Of a stretch of 64,000 nt of DNA, positions 54,833 to 63,809 are shown piece after piece. The stretch comes from Methanobrevibacter sp. (GTDB lineage: Archaea; Methanobacteriota; Methanobacteria; Methanobacteriales; Methanobacteriaceae), in NCBI RefSeq assembly GCF_017427765.1, contig NZ_JAFRSC010000033.1:107092-171091 (forward strand), written 5' to 3'. Under the pieces are notes generated by a model. It saw only the letters and a program-made list of their open reading frames with translations, did no database searches and was not told the DNA's origin. Each line of letters begins with the position of its first letter. The first letter of the stretch is position 1. The translations under genes were made by a program, and so were the position numbers.

Positions 54833-56545
54833 ATGGAATATATTCTTAAAAATGGTATTGTCTATGACCCTGCTAACGAAGTTAACGGGGAAAAGATGGA
54901 CGTTATGTTCAAAGATGGTGTCATTGTAGATAATGTATCTGCAGATGCTAAAGTCTTAGACGTTACCGATAAAATAGTCATGCCAGCAGGTATTGACCCT
55001 CACGCTCACGTTGCAGGTCCAAAATTAGTAGTTGGAAGATTATACAGACCTGAAGATTCCAGAAGAGGTGTTACTCAAAAAACTAAAGTATTAAGATCAG
55101 AATCTGGATTCTCTATCCCAAGTTGTCCTGCAACTGGATACAGATACTCAAGATTAGGTTACGGTACTGTTGTAGAAGCAGCTATGCCTCCTCTTGAAGC
55201 AAAACACACTCACGAAGAAATTGCAACTATTCCACAATTAGATATTCCAGCTTTACCATTATTCGGTAACAACTGGTTTGTAATGGAATATGCAAAAGAT
55301 AACAATATTGAAGACATTGCAGCATTTATTGCAGCATGGTTAAAAATCTCAAAAGGTTACGGTGTAAAAATCGTAAACCCATGTGGAAGTGAAGCATGGG
55401 GATGGGGTATGAACGTACACGGTTTCAATGATAAAGCACCATACTTTGATGTAACTTCTAAAGAAGTTGTTATTGCTTTAGCAAAAGCTAACGAAATGTT
55501 AAACTTACCTCACTCTATCCACATTCACCCTAATGACTTAGGACACCCAGGTAACGTACCTACAACCTTACAAACCATGGATGCTATGGATGGTATTAAA
55601 AAAGGTAAAGGTGCAGCTGAAATCAGGGACCAAGTCATGCACATGACTCACTTACAATTCCACTCTTACTTAGGTAACAGTTGGAAAGATGTAACCTCAG
55701 GTGCTGAAGAAGTTGCTAAACATTTCAACAAAAAAGACAATATTACTTGTGATATCGGTCAAGTAACTTTCGATGAAACTACTACTATGACTGCAGATGC
55801 TCCTATGGAATACGACTTATTCAGACTATCCGGTCTTAAATGGACCAACAAGGATATTGAATGTGAAACTGCAGCAGGTATTATTCCATGTATTTACTCC
55901 AAGAAAAGTCCTGTTAGTACCTTACAATGGGCTATCGGTCTTGAATTATTCTTGTTAATTGAAGATCCATGGAGAGTATGTTTAACTACTGACCACCCTA
56001 ACGCAGGACCATTTACCAGATATCCTAGAATTATCTCCTGGTTGATGAGTAACGAGAAAAGATTAGACATGTGTGAAAACGAAGTTCACAAATGGGTTAA
56101 CAAAAGAACTTTACTCCCAACTCTTGAAAGAGAATACGATTTCTACGATATTGCAACTATTACAAGAGCTGCTCCAGCTAAAATCTACGGATTCACTGAT
56201 AAAGGTGCTCTTACTCCTGGATACAGAGCAGACATTGCAGTATATGACATAAATCCTAATGAAATTGACCCATCTAAACAACCTGATGAAATCGAAAAAG
56301 GTTTCAATGTAGCTGAATACACTATTAAAGATGGTCAAATATTAGTAAAAGATAAAGAAATTGTTAAAGTTAAAGAAAGTCAAAACGTTTGGGTTAACGT
56401 AAAAGGATGGGAACAACAAGAACAAAAAGTTATCGACAACATTATGCCGTTCTTTACCCAATACTACTCAGTTAAATGGGAAAACTATCCAGTACATGAC
56501 CACTATGTATCTAACCCAATCAGAATAGATGTTGATGGTAAATAG
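54833..56545 (+). CDS. fwdA: formylmethanofuran dehydrogenase subunit A (amidohydrolase)
   Basis: A 570-aa metal-dependent amidohydrolase that condenses formate with methanofuran. The binuclear-metal motif [12 protein letters not shown] is at about residues 49-60. Further metal ligands are expected in [18 protein letters not shown] and the THLQFH segment, and [16 protein letters not shown] carries the late aspartate. The ATG at 54833 has AAGGTGAT 6 nt before it, 10 nt after fwdB. Confidence 0.96.
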   Translation: MEYILKNGIVYDPANEVNGEKMDVMFKDGVIVDNVSADAKVLDVTDKIVMPAGIDPHAHVAGPKLVVGRLYRPEDSRRGVTQKTKVLRSESGFSIPSCPATGYRYSRLGYGTVVEAAMPPLEAKHTHEEIATIPQLDIPALPLFGNNWFVMEYAKDNNIEDIAAFIAAWLKISKGYGVKIVNPCGSEAWGWGMNVHGFNDKAPYFDVTSKEVVIALAKANEMLNLPHSIHIHPNDLGHPGNVPTTLQTMDAMDGIKKGKGAAEIRDQVMHMTHLQFHSYLGNSWKDVTSGAEEVAKHFNKKDNITCDIGQVTFDETTTMTADAPMEYDLFRLSGLKWTNKDIECETAAGIIPCIYSKKSPVSTLQWAIGLELFLLIEDPWRVCLTTDHPNAGPFTRYPRIISWLMSNEKRLDMCENEVHKWVNKRTLLPTLEREYDFYDIATITRAAPAKIYGFTDKGALTPGYRADIAVYDINPNEIDPSKQPDEIEKGFNVAEYTIKDGQILVKDKEIVKVKESQNVWVNVKGWEQQEQKVIDNIMPFFTQYYSVKWENYPVHDHYVSNPIRIDVDGK

Positions 56546-56556
56546 GGGTGTTTAGT

Positions 56557-57423
56557 TTGAAAACAATTACATTTGATCAAATAAAAACTTCATCAATCGC
56601 TTTAGAATTTGATGAATTGATTCCTGATGAAATTTATTCCTGGACTGAAGCAGACTTTGCTAAATATCAAGTTCCTATTGGAAACTCCAGATTCCCAATT
56701 ACTGACTTCTTCGACATTACTGTAGAAGGAGAAGCTAACGGACCTGCTGAAGTCGAAATGATTCTCAATGGAGATTTAAACAGGGTAAAATACATAGGTT
56801 GTAAAATGAGTGCTGGAAACATCGTATGTAACAGTAGTGTAGATTTACACGTAGGTGCAGAAATGTCCGGTGGATCTATCCTTGTTAAAGGTGATGCAGC
56901 TGCTCACGCTGGAAGAGAAATGTCTGGTGGATACCTTGAAATTGAAGGTAATACCAAAGAGTTCACCGGTGCTTCTTACATTGGTGAATGGAGAGGTATG
57001 ACCGGAGGACAAATTGTTGTTGGCGGAAACGCTGGTAAACAATGTGGTGAATGTCTAACTGGTGGAAGAATTCACGTTAAAGGTAACTGTGATATCTTAG
57101 CCGGTATTCACATGACCAAAGGTATCATCGAAATTGACGGTGACGTAAACCGTTGGCCTGGTGGTCAAATGAAAAACGGTAACATTATTATTCACGGATT
57201 CCTCGGAAGATTACTCGAAGGATTTGTTCTTAATGGTATTGTAGTTGACCCTGAAGTTGACGGATCCGTCTTTGAAGGTAAATATATCCACTATACTGGA
57301 GATATTGGTCTTAACGGTAAAGGTAACCTTTACTTAGATGCTGAAGCTAACAAAGAAAAATTAGCTACTTACGGCGAATTAGACGACGAATATACTTCAA
57401 TCAGAGAATACAGGAATTTATAA
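56557..57423 (+). CDS. fwdC: formylmethanofuran dehydrogenase subunit C
   Basis: A 288-aa beta-helix subunit similar to the C-terminal domain of glutamate synthase, stabilising FwdA and FwdB. Repeated GxxGxxMxGG units are evident: [53 protein letters not shown] and [10 protein letters not shown]. The start is likely the TTG at 56557 (MKTITFDQ), since GGGGTG lies about 7 nt upstream and no ATG is available; a GTG at 56548 is part of that ribosome site. A hairpin ends the operon. Confidence 0.94.
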   Translation: MKTITFDQIKTSSIALEFDELIPDEIYSWTEADFAKYQVPIGNSRFPITDFFDITVEGEANGPAEVEMILNGDLNRVKYIGCKMSAGNIVCNSSVDLHVGAEMSGGSILVKGDAAAHAGREMSGGYLEIEGNTKEFTGASYIGEWRGMTGGQIVVGGNAGKQCGECLTGGRIHVKGNCDILAGIHMTKGIIEIDGDVNRWPGGQMKNGNIIIHGFLGRLLEGFVLNGIVVDPEVDGSVFEGKYIHYTGDIGLNGKGNLYLDAEANKEKLATYGELDDEYTSIREYRNL

Positions 57424-57450
57424 TTCCTTCTCTTTTTTCTTTTTTTTAAA
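57412..57450 (+). terminator. terminator of the fwd operon
   Basis: AGGAATT (57412-57418) and AATTCCT (57422-57428) form a 7-bp stem with a 3-nt loop that contains part of the fwdC stop. Two T-runs follow. Confidence 0.65.
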
Positions 57451-57465
57451 GTTGCAGGCGATATT

Positions 57466-57756
57466 ATGGTAAAAGAAGTTGAAATGACCTTTGAGGAAGT
57501 AGTCGAGTTTGTAAGAAATAATGTTTATGTTGGAGATGTTTTTGAAATTTCTTATAATCGTATTTTTGCTCCCGGTGAAGTGTTAGGAATCACTGAGGAG
57601 GATGAAGTGACTGGTGAAGGTCTTAGAGTTGGTTTACAGTTAACCGGCGAAATTTTAAATCAATCTGTTGAAGTTGATTTACACGAGATTGCTGATGATT
57701 TATTAGAAATACGCCATATTCATGATGGCGATGAAACAGTCATCGAAGTTTTATAA
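57466..57756 (+). CDS. small acidic protein, paralogue A
   Basis: A 96-aa acidic protein of unknown function without cysteines or membrane segment. It aligns along its length with the product of 57877-58167. The shared parts are a helical start (MTFEEVVEFVRNNV against TTKEAVNYLKENV), the block F/IEISYNRIFAPGEVL, and an acidic end in which hydrophobic strands alternate. It follows the fwd terminator by 38 nt, so it may be expressed by readthrough. A beta-rich domain is plausible. Confidence 0.75.
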   Translation: MVKEVEMTFEEVVEFVRNNVYVGDVFEISYNRIFAPGEVLGITEEDEVTGEGLRVGLQLTGEILNQSVEVDLHEIADDLLEIRHIHDGDETVIEVL

Positions 57757-57843
57757 TTCTATTTTTTATTTATTATTTTTTGTTTGATTTTTCATTGAAA
57801 AATTATTTTGTTCGATATTATACAAACAAGTTTATATATGATG

Positions 57844-57859
57844 ACATATAATTATATGT
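57844..57859. promoter_or_regulatory. palindrome before paralogue B
   Basis: ACATATAATTATATGT is a perfect 16-bp palindrome. A TATA-like TTTATATA is at 57831-57838 just upstream, so the palindrome lies near the predicted start site. AT-rich, so chance cannot be excluded. Confidence 0.4.
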
Positions 57860-57876
57860 TAGTGAGGTTGATTGTC

Positions 57877-58167
57877 ATGAAAGAATTAGAATTAACCACA
57901 AAAGAAGCCGTAAATTACTTAAAAGAAAATGTAAAAATGCATGATAGAATTGAAATTTCTTATAATAGGGTTTTTGCAGAAGGTGAAGTCTTGAATGTAG
58001 ATTTTTCTGAATATTATGGTAAACCCGGCTTTAAATTATTAATTTCTTTAGATGAAAGTGATTTAGGTTCTGTTATTGAACTTGATGTTTATGAATTTGA
58101 AGAAGATATCATTGAATTTGTCCATTACCCTAAAAATGGTGAAGAAGTGGAAGTAAATGTAATTTAG
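57877..58167 (+). CDS. small acidic protein, paralogue B
   Basis: A 96-aa protein related to the product at 57466. It starts MKELELTTKEAV at the ATG at 57877, preceded by GTGAGG about 10 nt upstream. A longer frame begins at 57808 but spans a TATA box and palindrome. IEISYNRVFAEGEVL is the shared block. The C terminus is hydrophobic-acidic (YEFEEDIIEFVHYP). Its stop directly abuts the convergent nrpR stop (58165-58167 against 58168-58170). Function unknown. Confidence 0.75.
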   Translation: MKELELTTKEAVNYLKENVKMHDRIEISYNRVFAEGEVLNVDFSEYYGKPGFKLLISLDESDLGSVIELDVYEFEEDIIEFVHYPKNGEEVEVNVI

Positions 58168-59850
58168 TTACAACCTATCCATTTCTTCAAATGGAATTAA
58201 TTTTTCAATAGCTTTAACTTCGATATCTATTCCATTTTCTTTTATTGCACCGATGGTGTTAAGTCCACTTCCGGCCACAATACCAAAGTTGTAGTTATCC
58301 GCTTTTGCATTGTATGTTACTTCTCTAGGTTTTCCTATTTTATAAATTGAAAATCCTGTACTTTTTAATATTTCGAGTAAATGAACAGCATAATCCCGTG
58401 CAATGTATGGAATTTCCTTAAAACTGGCCAATATTTTTTTAGTTCCAATATTTTGTGATATGGAAGTCATATTTTTTGATAAAAATATTTTATGTGGATC
58501 TATTGTTGTACCATTATATGATATCAGATCAATGAATAGGGGAGGTTCGGTTAACTCAAGTAATCCTCCATAAATTGGGTTGGACATTATTCCATTGTTT
58601 ATCAGCAATCCGTCAATACTTAAACTGCAAATTGTAGCAATACCTACTTTATCATCATTTGTTTCGTGATTAATAATTTTATAATATGGATTTATGTATT
58701 TTGGATTGGAATTAAATGTATCTTCCATTACACCTAAAGCATCCTCCAAATAGTCTTTGTTAATGTAAGATACATTAGCTATAATGTCTCCTTTTCTTTT
58801 TTCAACATCAAAATTTACTTGCTGAATTAAATTCCAGGATTTTGAAAGTAAGAATGGTATTTGAGGGTGTTTTTTTGGATTTACAGGTTTTAAACTAGGC
58901 GTAATCGAATTTACAATTGGGGATAATGTTTTGAAATCAGTTATTTCCTCTGCTATTTTTATGTCTATTTCTTCTCCTAGCTCTTTTATACCGCAAAATG
59001 GTGTTATACCACCAACTATTGTTATTCCAACCATTCCTTCAGGTATAGGTATTCCTAAATTGCCTTCCCCTTCTTTTGAAATGTCAATTATTCCTCCGAT
59101 TCCAATTTTATTTAATTTATTGAGCACGTCTACTGCTTTTTGCCTACCTATTCCAGGTATCAGTCTAAAGTTTGCAGGAATTATTCCACTACCTTTTGTA
59201 ATCACATCTAAAACAGATGTCTGGTTGGTGTTTACAAAAGCATCAAGAGGTGTAAGGGATGTTTTTTTGTATGAAATCAATTCTGTAAATTTGACTGGGT
59301 GGGTGTCCTCTATTTTTAAAAGCCCACCATATTTTGGTTGTGATGGTATTCCTTCATTTAGAAGTATCCCGTCGATTGTTGTTCCACACAATGTTGTTAC
59401 TTCAATTTTATCTTTCTTTCCAACTTTATTTAAATTAACGTAAGGACTTACACAAAGACCACTTTCAATAATATCTTTCATTATATTAATTGACTCTTCA
59501 TTATAAATGGTTGATGTATTGACAACTACATTTCCGCTTTGTGTCATATAGTTAAAGTCAGCTAAATATATCATTTCTTCAAATTTTGAATTAATGAAAT
59601 CAACCTGGTCATATATCAATCCCTTTTCCAATTTTTCACGACCGAGGTCGGTAATTTGCCTTCCTGAATATCCCATTCTTTCGGTATATCCTTTTTCATC
59701 AAGTATTTGCATGTGGTATCTAACTGCACGTTCACCTAGGTTAAATCCTTTATTTTTTAGTTCATCAGCAATTAATTTGGATCCTGTTGGTTTATCTTGA
59801 GCGTTTAGTATTCTTAGTATTTCTATCATTCGGCGTTCTGATTCAGACAT
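58168..59850 (-). CDS. nrpR: global nitrogen regulator NrpR
   Basis: A 560-aa repressor of nitrogen-assimilation genes in methanogens. The N-terminal winged HTH is at about residues 1-75 (ILRILNAQDKPTGSKLIADE, then RAVRYHMQILDEKGYTER). Two related NrpR domains (DUF128) follow. Each has a TLCGTTIDGILLNEGIPSQP-like block (compare CSLSIDGLLINNGIMSNP in the second half) and SGxI/IGIGGI stretches. 2-Oxoglutarate is the known effector of the family. glnA, an expected target with a matching operator, lies next to it. GGAG precedes the ATG. Confidence 0.94.
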   Translation of the reverse strand: MSESERRMIEILRILNAQDKPTGSKLIADELKNKGFNLGERAVRYHMQILDEKGYTERMGYSGRQITDLGREKLEKGLIYDQVDFINSKFEEMIYLADFNYMTQSGNVVVNTSTIYNEESINIMKDIIESGLCVSPYVNLNKVGKKDKIEVTTLCGTTIDGILLNEGIPSQPKYGGLLKIEDTHPVKFTELISYKKTSLTPLDAFVNTNQTSVLDVITKGSGIIPANFRLIPGIGRQKAVDVLNKLNKIGIGGIIDISKEGEGNLGIPIPEGMVGITIVGGITPFCGIKELGEEIDIKIAEEITDFKTLSPIVNSITPSLKPVNPKKHPQIPFLLSKSWNLIQQVNFDVEKRKGDIIANVSYINKDYLEDALGVMEDTFNSNPKYINPYYKIINHETNDDKVGIATICSLSIDGLLINNGIMSNPIYGGLLELTEPPLFIDLISYNGTTIDPHKIFLSKNMTSISQNIGTKKILASFKEIPYIARDYAVHLLEILKSTGFSIYKIGKPREVTYNAKADNYNFGIVAGSGLNTIGAIKENGIDIEVKAIEKLIPFEEMDRL

Positions 59851-59908
59851 AAATGATGCTCCATACTTTCAAATTTAATCGGATAATTAAATTCAAAATA
59901 AAAAAAAT

Positions 59909-59936
59909 AATATTTAGATTTAGATATCTAAATATT
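59909..59936 (-). terminator. glnA terminator hairpin
   Basis: AATATTTAGAT (59909-59919) and ATCTAAATATT (59926-59936) form an 11-bp stem with a 6-nt loop carrying the glnA stop codon. A T-run follows on the minus strand. Confidence 0.65.
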
Positions 59937-61275
59937 TTCTTTGTTCGTATCCAAATACTTGAACACGGTATTCGTCCCATTCTTGGTATTTGAGCTCTAG
60001 GAATTTTTCTGAAATGTGGTCGCCTAAAGCTCCTAAAATGAGTGGGTCTTCTTCAAGGGAGTGATAAGCTTCCCACAAACTTGTTGGTAAAACTTTAATT
60101 CCAAGTGCTTCTCTTTCTTCTTCGCTCATGCTGTAAATGTCCGCTTCAATTGGGTCTCCAGGATCAATTTTGTTTTGAATACCGTCGATACCAGCTTCCA
60201 ACATTACTGCAAATGCTAAGTATGGATTACATGCAGGGTCTGGTGATCTGTATTCAATACGTGTTGCTTTTCCACGTGCTGCAGGCACTCTGATTAAAGC
60301 AGATCTGTTTTTAAGACCGTATGCTCTGTATACTGGAGCTTCATAACCTGGTACTAAACGTTTGTATGAATTTACAATCGGGTTGGTAATTGCAGTAATA
60401 GCTGGAGCGTGTTTCAGCAATCCTCCCATAAAGTGAAGCGCATCTTTTGAAAGACCGTTTTCTGAATCTGGGTCTGAGAATAAGTTTTTATCACCTTTAA
60501 ACACAGATTGGTGACAGTGCATACCACTACCGTTAACGCCGAAGAACGGTTTTGGCATAAATGTTACACGGTAGTCCATTTGGTCAAAGGTAGCCATATT
60601 GTCTACAATAGCTTTAATAGCCTGTTTGAATGTAATTACTGCATCTGCAGTTTTTAAAGCGTCTTTGAATTTAAATGCGATTTCGTTTTGACCTGGTGCC
60701 ACTTCGTGGTGAGAAGCTTCTACTTCAAAATCAAGTTCTTCTAAGTTTAGGGTTAATTCTCTTCTGAAGTCCGGTCCTTTATCTAGTGGTTCCACATCAA
60801 AGTAGCCTGCTTCATCGTATGGCATCGGATATCCGTTTTCATCGATGTCCACGATAAAGAATTCAGGTTCCGGACCGATGTTGTATTGCAGACCCATTTT
60901 ACCTATTTTTGCTAATGATTTTTTAAGAACGCTTCTTGGGTCTCCAACAAACGGTTCATGTTCAGGAGTCCATACGTCACAAATAAATCTGCACACTGCA
61001 GATTCTTCAGGTCTCCAGGATAATCGGGAGTAGGTGTTAATGTCTGGTTTTAAAACCAAGTCACTTTCATTAATTCCGACAAATCCTGCTATTGAGGATC
61101 CGTCAAATAACATTCCTTCATTAATTAAATCTTCCATATCTTCTTTATTGAATGGAATAACAATATTTTTAACAGTACCATTGATATCAACAAATTGCAG
61201 ACGAATAAATTTAATGTTGTCTTCTACCATTTGTTCGATAACTCTTTCCATTTTTTCTTCGTTAATATCGCTCAT
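59920..61275 (-). CDS. glnA: glutamine synthetase type I
   Basis: A 451-aa enzyme that makes glutamine from glutamate, ammonia and ATP. Signatures are the N-terminal [12 protein letters not shown] at about residues 56-67, the [10 protein letters not shown] metal site near 133-142, the [19 protein letters not shown] block at about 244-259, and [11 protein letters not shown] with [14 protein letters not shown] near 323-355. No clear C-terminal adenylylation loop is noted (YEQRKYLDI end). The ATG at 61275 is preceded by GGAG; a TTG at 61290 is in that leader. Regulated by NrpR, inferred from the operator. Confidence 0.95.
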   Translation of the reverse strand: MSDINEEKMERVIEQMVEDNIKFIRLQFVDINGTVKNIVIPFNKEDMEDLINEGMLFDGSSIAGFVGINESDLVLKPDINTYSRLSWRPEESAVCRFICDVWTPEHEPFVGDPRSVLKKSLAKIGKMGLQYNIGPEPEFFIVDIDENGYPMPYDEAGYFDVEPLDKGPDFRRELTLNLEELDFEVEASHHEVAPGQNEIAFKFKDALKTADAVITFKQAIKAIVDNMATFDQMDYRVTFMPKPFFGVNGSGMHCHQSVFKGDKNLFSDPDSENGLSKDALHFMGGLLKHAPAITAITNPIVNSYKRLVPGYEAPVYRAYGLKNRSALIRVPAARGKATRIEYRSPDPACNPYLAFAVMLEAGIDGIQNKIDPGDPIEADIYSMSEEEREALGIKVLPTSLWEAYHSLEEDPLILGALGDHISEKFLELKYQEWDEYRVQVFGYEQRKYLDI

Positions 61276-61327
61276 AGAATCATGCTCCAATAACCTTAAA
61301 TAATTATCGGGTTAGTAAAAATCAGTC

Positions 61328-61341
61328 GGAAAATATATTCC
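61328..61341. promoter_or_regulatory. NrpR operator (GGAA-N6-TTCC) of glnA
   Basis: GGAAAATATATTCC matches the published NrpR consensus GGAA-N6-TTCC exactly. It lies about 53-66 nt upstream of the glnA ATG, close downstream of the TATA box on the minus strand (61368-61376). An imperfect copy lies next to it. Confidence 0.8.
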
Positions 61342-61345
61342 TACT

Positions 61346-61376
61346 TAAAAATATATTCCATATTATTGTATATAAA
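61346..61376 (-). promoter_or_regulatory. glnA TATA box and second, imperfect NrpR-like site
   Basis: On the minus strand TTTATATAC (61376-61368) is a TATA box. About 25 nt downstream, GGAATATATTTTTA (61359-61346) matches the operator except in its last two bases. Its centre is 18 bp from the centre of the perfect site. Confidence 0.65.
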
Positions 61377-61536
61377 TGTTTTGAAAAAACTAGTAATTGA
61401 TATCTATTATGTAAATTTTCATATATTAATGTATAATTATTTTGTTTTTTTAGTAGATATTATGACATCAATTTTAAAAAATAATGAAATTTTGTTTAAA
61501 TTTGCATAAAAAATAAATTGAAATTTGATTTTCTGT

Positions 61537-62268
61537 TTAGATTTCATCAACCGAAAACGATGAAAAGTCCAATAAATCAAATGTTAATATTTTTGGGGCA
61601 ACAGTAACTTTGCCAATTCCAGTAATGATTTTAAAGGCTTCCATAGCTTCAAGACAACCAACCAGATTTGGAGTTGGTCCGATAACCGGTGGAACGCCTG
61701 AAGTAAGTTTATTCAAATCTTCAATGACCTTTTCACTCAAGTCTTTACCTGCTGACGGCAGGTTGAACATTTCTTCATAACTTATTGTATTTGATAGAAA
61801 AACAGTAACCTGGCCTAATGTTCCATGAATTGCACCATGAATAAAAGGAATTGATTTTTCTTTTGCAAGTCTTGTGGTGATAACTCTGGTTATTATGTTG
61901 TCTAAAGCATCTACAACAATATTTGATTCGTCAATGATTTTTTCAATGTTTGCTGCATCTACACGCTCATTAAAATTAGTAACTTTAACATTCGGATTAA
62001 TCGATTTAACTTTTCTGGCGGCAACATCACTTTTGGATTGGCCAATATCATCGGATGTTGCAAATGTTTGCCTATTAAGGTTTGATACATCAAAAGAATC
62101 CTCATCAACTAAAACAAGTTCGCCAACGCCCATTCTTGCAAGCATTTCAATGGTCTGGCCTCCGATTCCACCGCAACCTATAACTGCAATTTTGGCATTT
62201 TTGAATTTTTCCTGTTCCTCTTTTGTAACCAGACTTAATTGGCGTGTTAAGATTTCCCAATAATCCAT
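61537..62268 (-). CDS. ThiF/MoeB/HesA-family E1-like adenylyltransferase
   Basis: A 243-aa E1-like enzyme that adenylates the C terminus of a ubiquitin-like sulfur carrier. The nucleotide motif IAVIGCGGIGGQ is at about residues 28-39, DEDSFDVSNLNRQTFA near 57-72 is the R/N-containing ATP block, and VVDALDNIITRV carries the catalytic aspartate. The two CxxC zinc pairs of MoeB/ThiF are absent; only GC in NLVGCLEAMEAFK remains late. The sulfur carrier partner is unknown. Start at 62268 (MDYWEIL), after GGTGA. It is 10 nt after the aldo/keto reductase. Confidence 0.85.
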   Translation of the reverse strand: MDYWEILTRQLSLVTKEEQEKFKNAKIAVIGCGGIGGQTIEMLARMGVGELVLVDEDSFDVSNLNRQTFATSDDIGQSKSDVAARKVKSINPNVKVTNFNERVDAANIEKIIDESNIVVDALDNIITRVITTRLAKEKSIPFIHGAIHGTLGQVTVFLSNTISYEEMFNLPSAGKDLSEKVIEDLNKLTSGVPPVIGPTPNLVGCLEAMEAFKIITGIGKVTVAPKILTFDLLDFSSFSVDEI

Positions 62269-62278
62269 CATTTCACCA

Positions 62279-63448
62279 TTAAAAGTGGTCAAACTCACTT
62301 CCAAAGTATTCATAAACTTTTTGAAGTTCTTCAGGGATGTTTAACATTTGAGTACAGAATGGTAGGCATTTTTCACATGATATGCAGCTGTCTGCTCTGG
62401 AATTCTCACCAATTAATGAGAAATATTGCATTGCACTGGCCTTAGGATCCCTCATCATTTGAGCAATGTTGTATTCGGTTAGGCAGTTAACGATGTCCAC
62501 TCCTTCAGGACAGGGCATGCAGTAACCGCATCTTGTACAATCATTTCCCAAAGATGAAGCCTTATACTGCCTTGCAACTTCTCTTATGATTTCCTGGTCA
62601 TATTCATTAATGATATCTTCATTAGAGGCATATTTGATGTTTTCTTTCACCTGTTTTAAACTTGTCATACCGCTTAAAACACAATCCACATCATCACGGT
62701 TCCATAGGTATTGTAAAGCCCATTCAACAGGGGTTCTTTTAACTTCAGCTATTTCCCACCATGCTTTAACTTCTTCGGGAATATTATTTACCAGTCTGCC
62801 TCCGCGCAACGGTTCCATAATCATGCTTCCAACATTAATTTCTTTTAGGTAGTTAAGTCCCATTACTCCTGACTGGTAGTATTCATCAAGATAGTTCATT
62901 TGGGTTAGAGCCACTTCCCATTTCGGATATTCGTCTAGAATTTCGATTAGATAATCAACTTCGATATGTGATGAAAATCCAATATGTTTCACTACTCCGG
63001 AACTGAGACAGTCGTCCAGGAAGTCCAATACGTTCAAATCGTTAATATGCGCCCAAATGGGTTCTGTAAGTGAATGGAGTAAGTATATGTCAATATAATC
63101 AGTTTGGAGTTTTTTAAGCTGTTCATCTAAGAAGGTATCGAAATCTTCTTTTTTTTCAATTGCCCATGTAGGTGATTTGGTGGATAATATAATGTCATCC
63201 CTATAGCTATTTTCCTTTAAAAAATTACCTAAAAATATTTCACTGTTTCCGCTGCCGGACAATTCTACATTATGATATGGATATGCAGTATCAATAAGGT
63301 TTATTCCGTTTTCAATCCCGTAAGTGAGCATTTCAGTAGCTTCATCTTCAACAATTTGGTCATTAGAACCTTTTGTTGGAAGCCTCATTGTTCCAAAACC
63401 CAATCTTGAGACTTTTAAGTTTGTTTTTCCAAGCGTATTATATAACAT
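62279..63448 (-). CDS. aldo/keto reductase with C-terminal iron-sulfur motifs
   Basis: A 389-aa oxidoreductase. The N-terminal TIM barrel (MLYNTLGKTNLKVSRLGFG, IDTAYPYHN with the catalytic Tyr/Asp, DIYLLHSL) matches the aldo/keto reductase superfamily. After about residue 290 come the ferredoxin motifs CTRCGYCMPCPEGVDIVNC and CISCEKCLPFC. This fused type is common in anaerobes; substrate and electron donor are unknown. The ATG at 63448 has GAGGT 9 nt upstream; the frame extends to a TTG at 63454. Confidence 0.87.
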   Translation of the reverse strand: MLYNTLGKTNLKVSRLGFGTMRLPTKGSNDQIVEDEATEMLTYGIENGINLIDTAYPYHNVELSGSGNSEIFLGNFLKENSYRDDIILSTKSPTWAIEKKEDFDTFLDEQLKKLQTDYIDIYLLHSLTEPIWAHINDLNVLDFLDDCLSSGVVKHIGFSSHIEVDYLIEILDEYPKWEVALTQMNYLDEYYQSGVMGLNYLKEINVGSMIMEPLRGGRLVNNIPEEVKAWWEIAEVKRTPVEWALQYLWNRDDVDCVLSGMTSLKQVKENIKYASNEDIINEYDQEIIREVARQYKASSLGNDCTRCGYCMPCPEGVDIVNCLTEYNIAQMMRDPKASAMQYFSLIGENSRADSCISCEKCLPFCTQMLNIPEELQKVYEYFGSEFDHF

Positions 63449-63553
63449 TTCCAAAACCTCAATATTATATATTATTACTTAAATATAAAATGGTTATGTT
63501 TTGAAAAAGTGTTTTAAAAAAAGTAGTTAAGATGGAATTCCTGGGATATTGGA

Positions 63554-63663
63554 TGCCGGGGGCGGGATTCGAACCCGCGATCTCACGGTATCCCAGGAAT
63601 AAGTCAGAGCACTGCTTTATTACCCTATGAGCCGTGCGCTCTAACCAGCTGAGCCACCCCGGC
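63554..63663 (-). tRNA. tRNA-Met (CAT), elongator type, with 36-nt intron
   Basis: Reading the minus strand, the acceptor stem GCCGGGG pairs with CCCCGGC, the T arm is GCGGG-TTCGAAT-CCCGC, and the anticodon stem CACGG pairs with CCGTG. The loop CTCATA then A is split after position 37 by an intron at 63590-63625. This is the canonical archaeal site, where a bulge-helix-bulge splice site is expected. G1-C72 and other pairs favour an elongator rather than an initiator tRNA. Confidence 0.9.
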
Positions 63664-63809
63664 ATCTAACAAATATATTTATTTTTATCATTACATTTAA
63701 AGTTTTTGTTTTTTTGCAATATTTGGTATTTTTTTTAAATTTTGAGATATATTTAATAACTTCTAATAATATAATTATATTATTAATAATTATTATCATG
63801 GTGATTTTT

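Noticed and set aside
63765..63784. 20-bp palindrome of A and T before ahcY
   Set aside because: AATAATATAA with its complement is low-complexity AT sequence in an AT-rich promoter, so a specific operator cannot be claimed.
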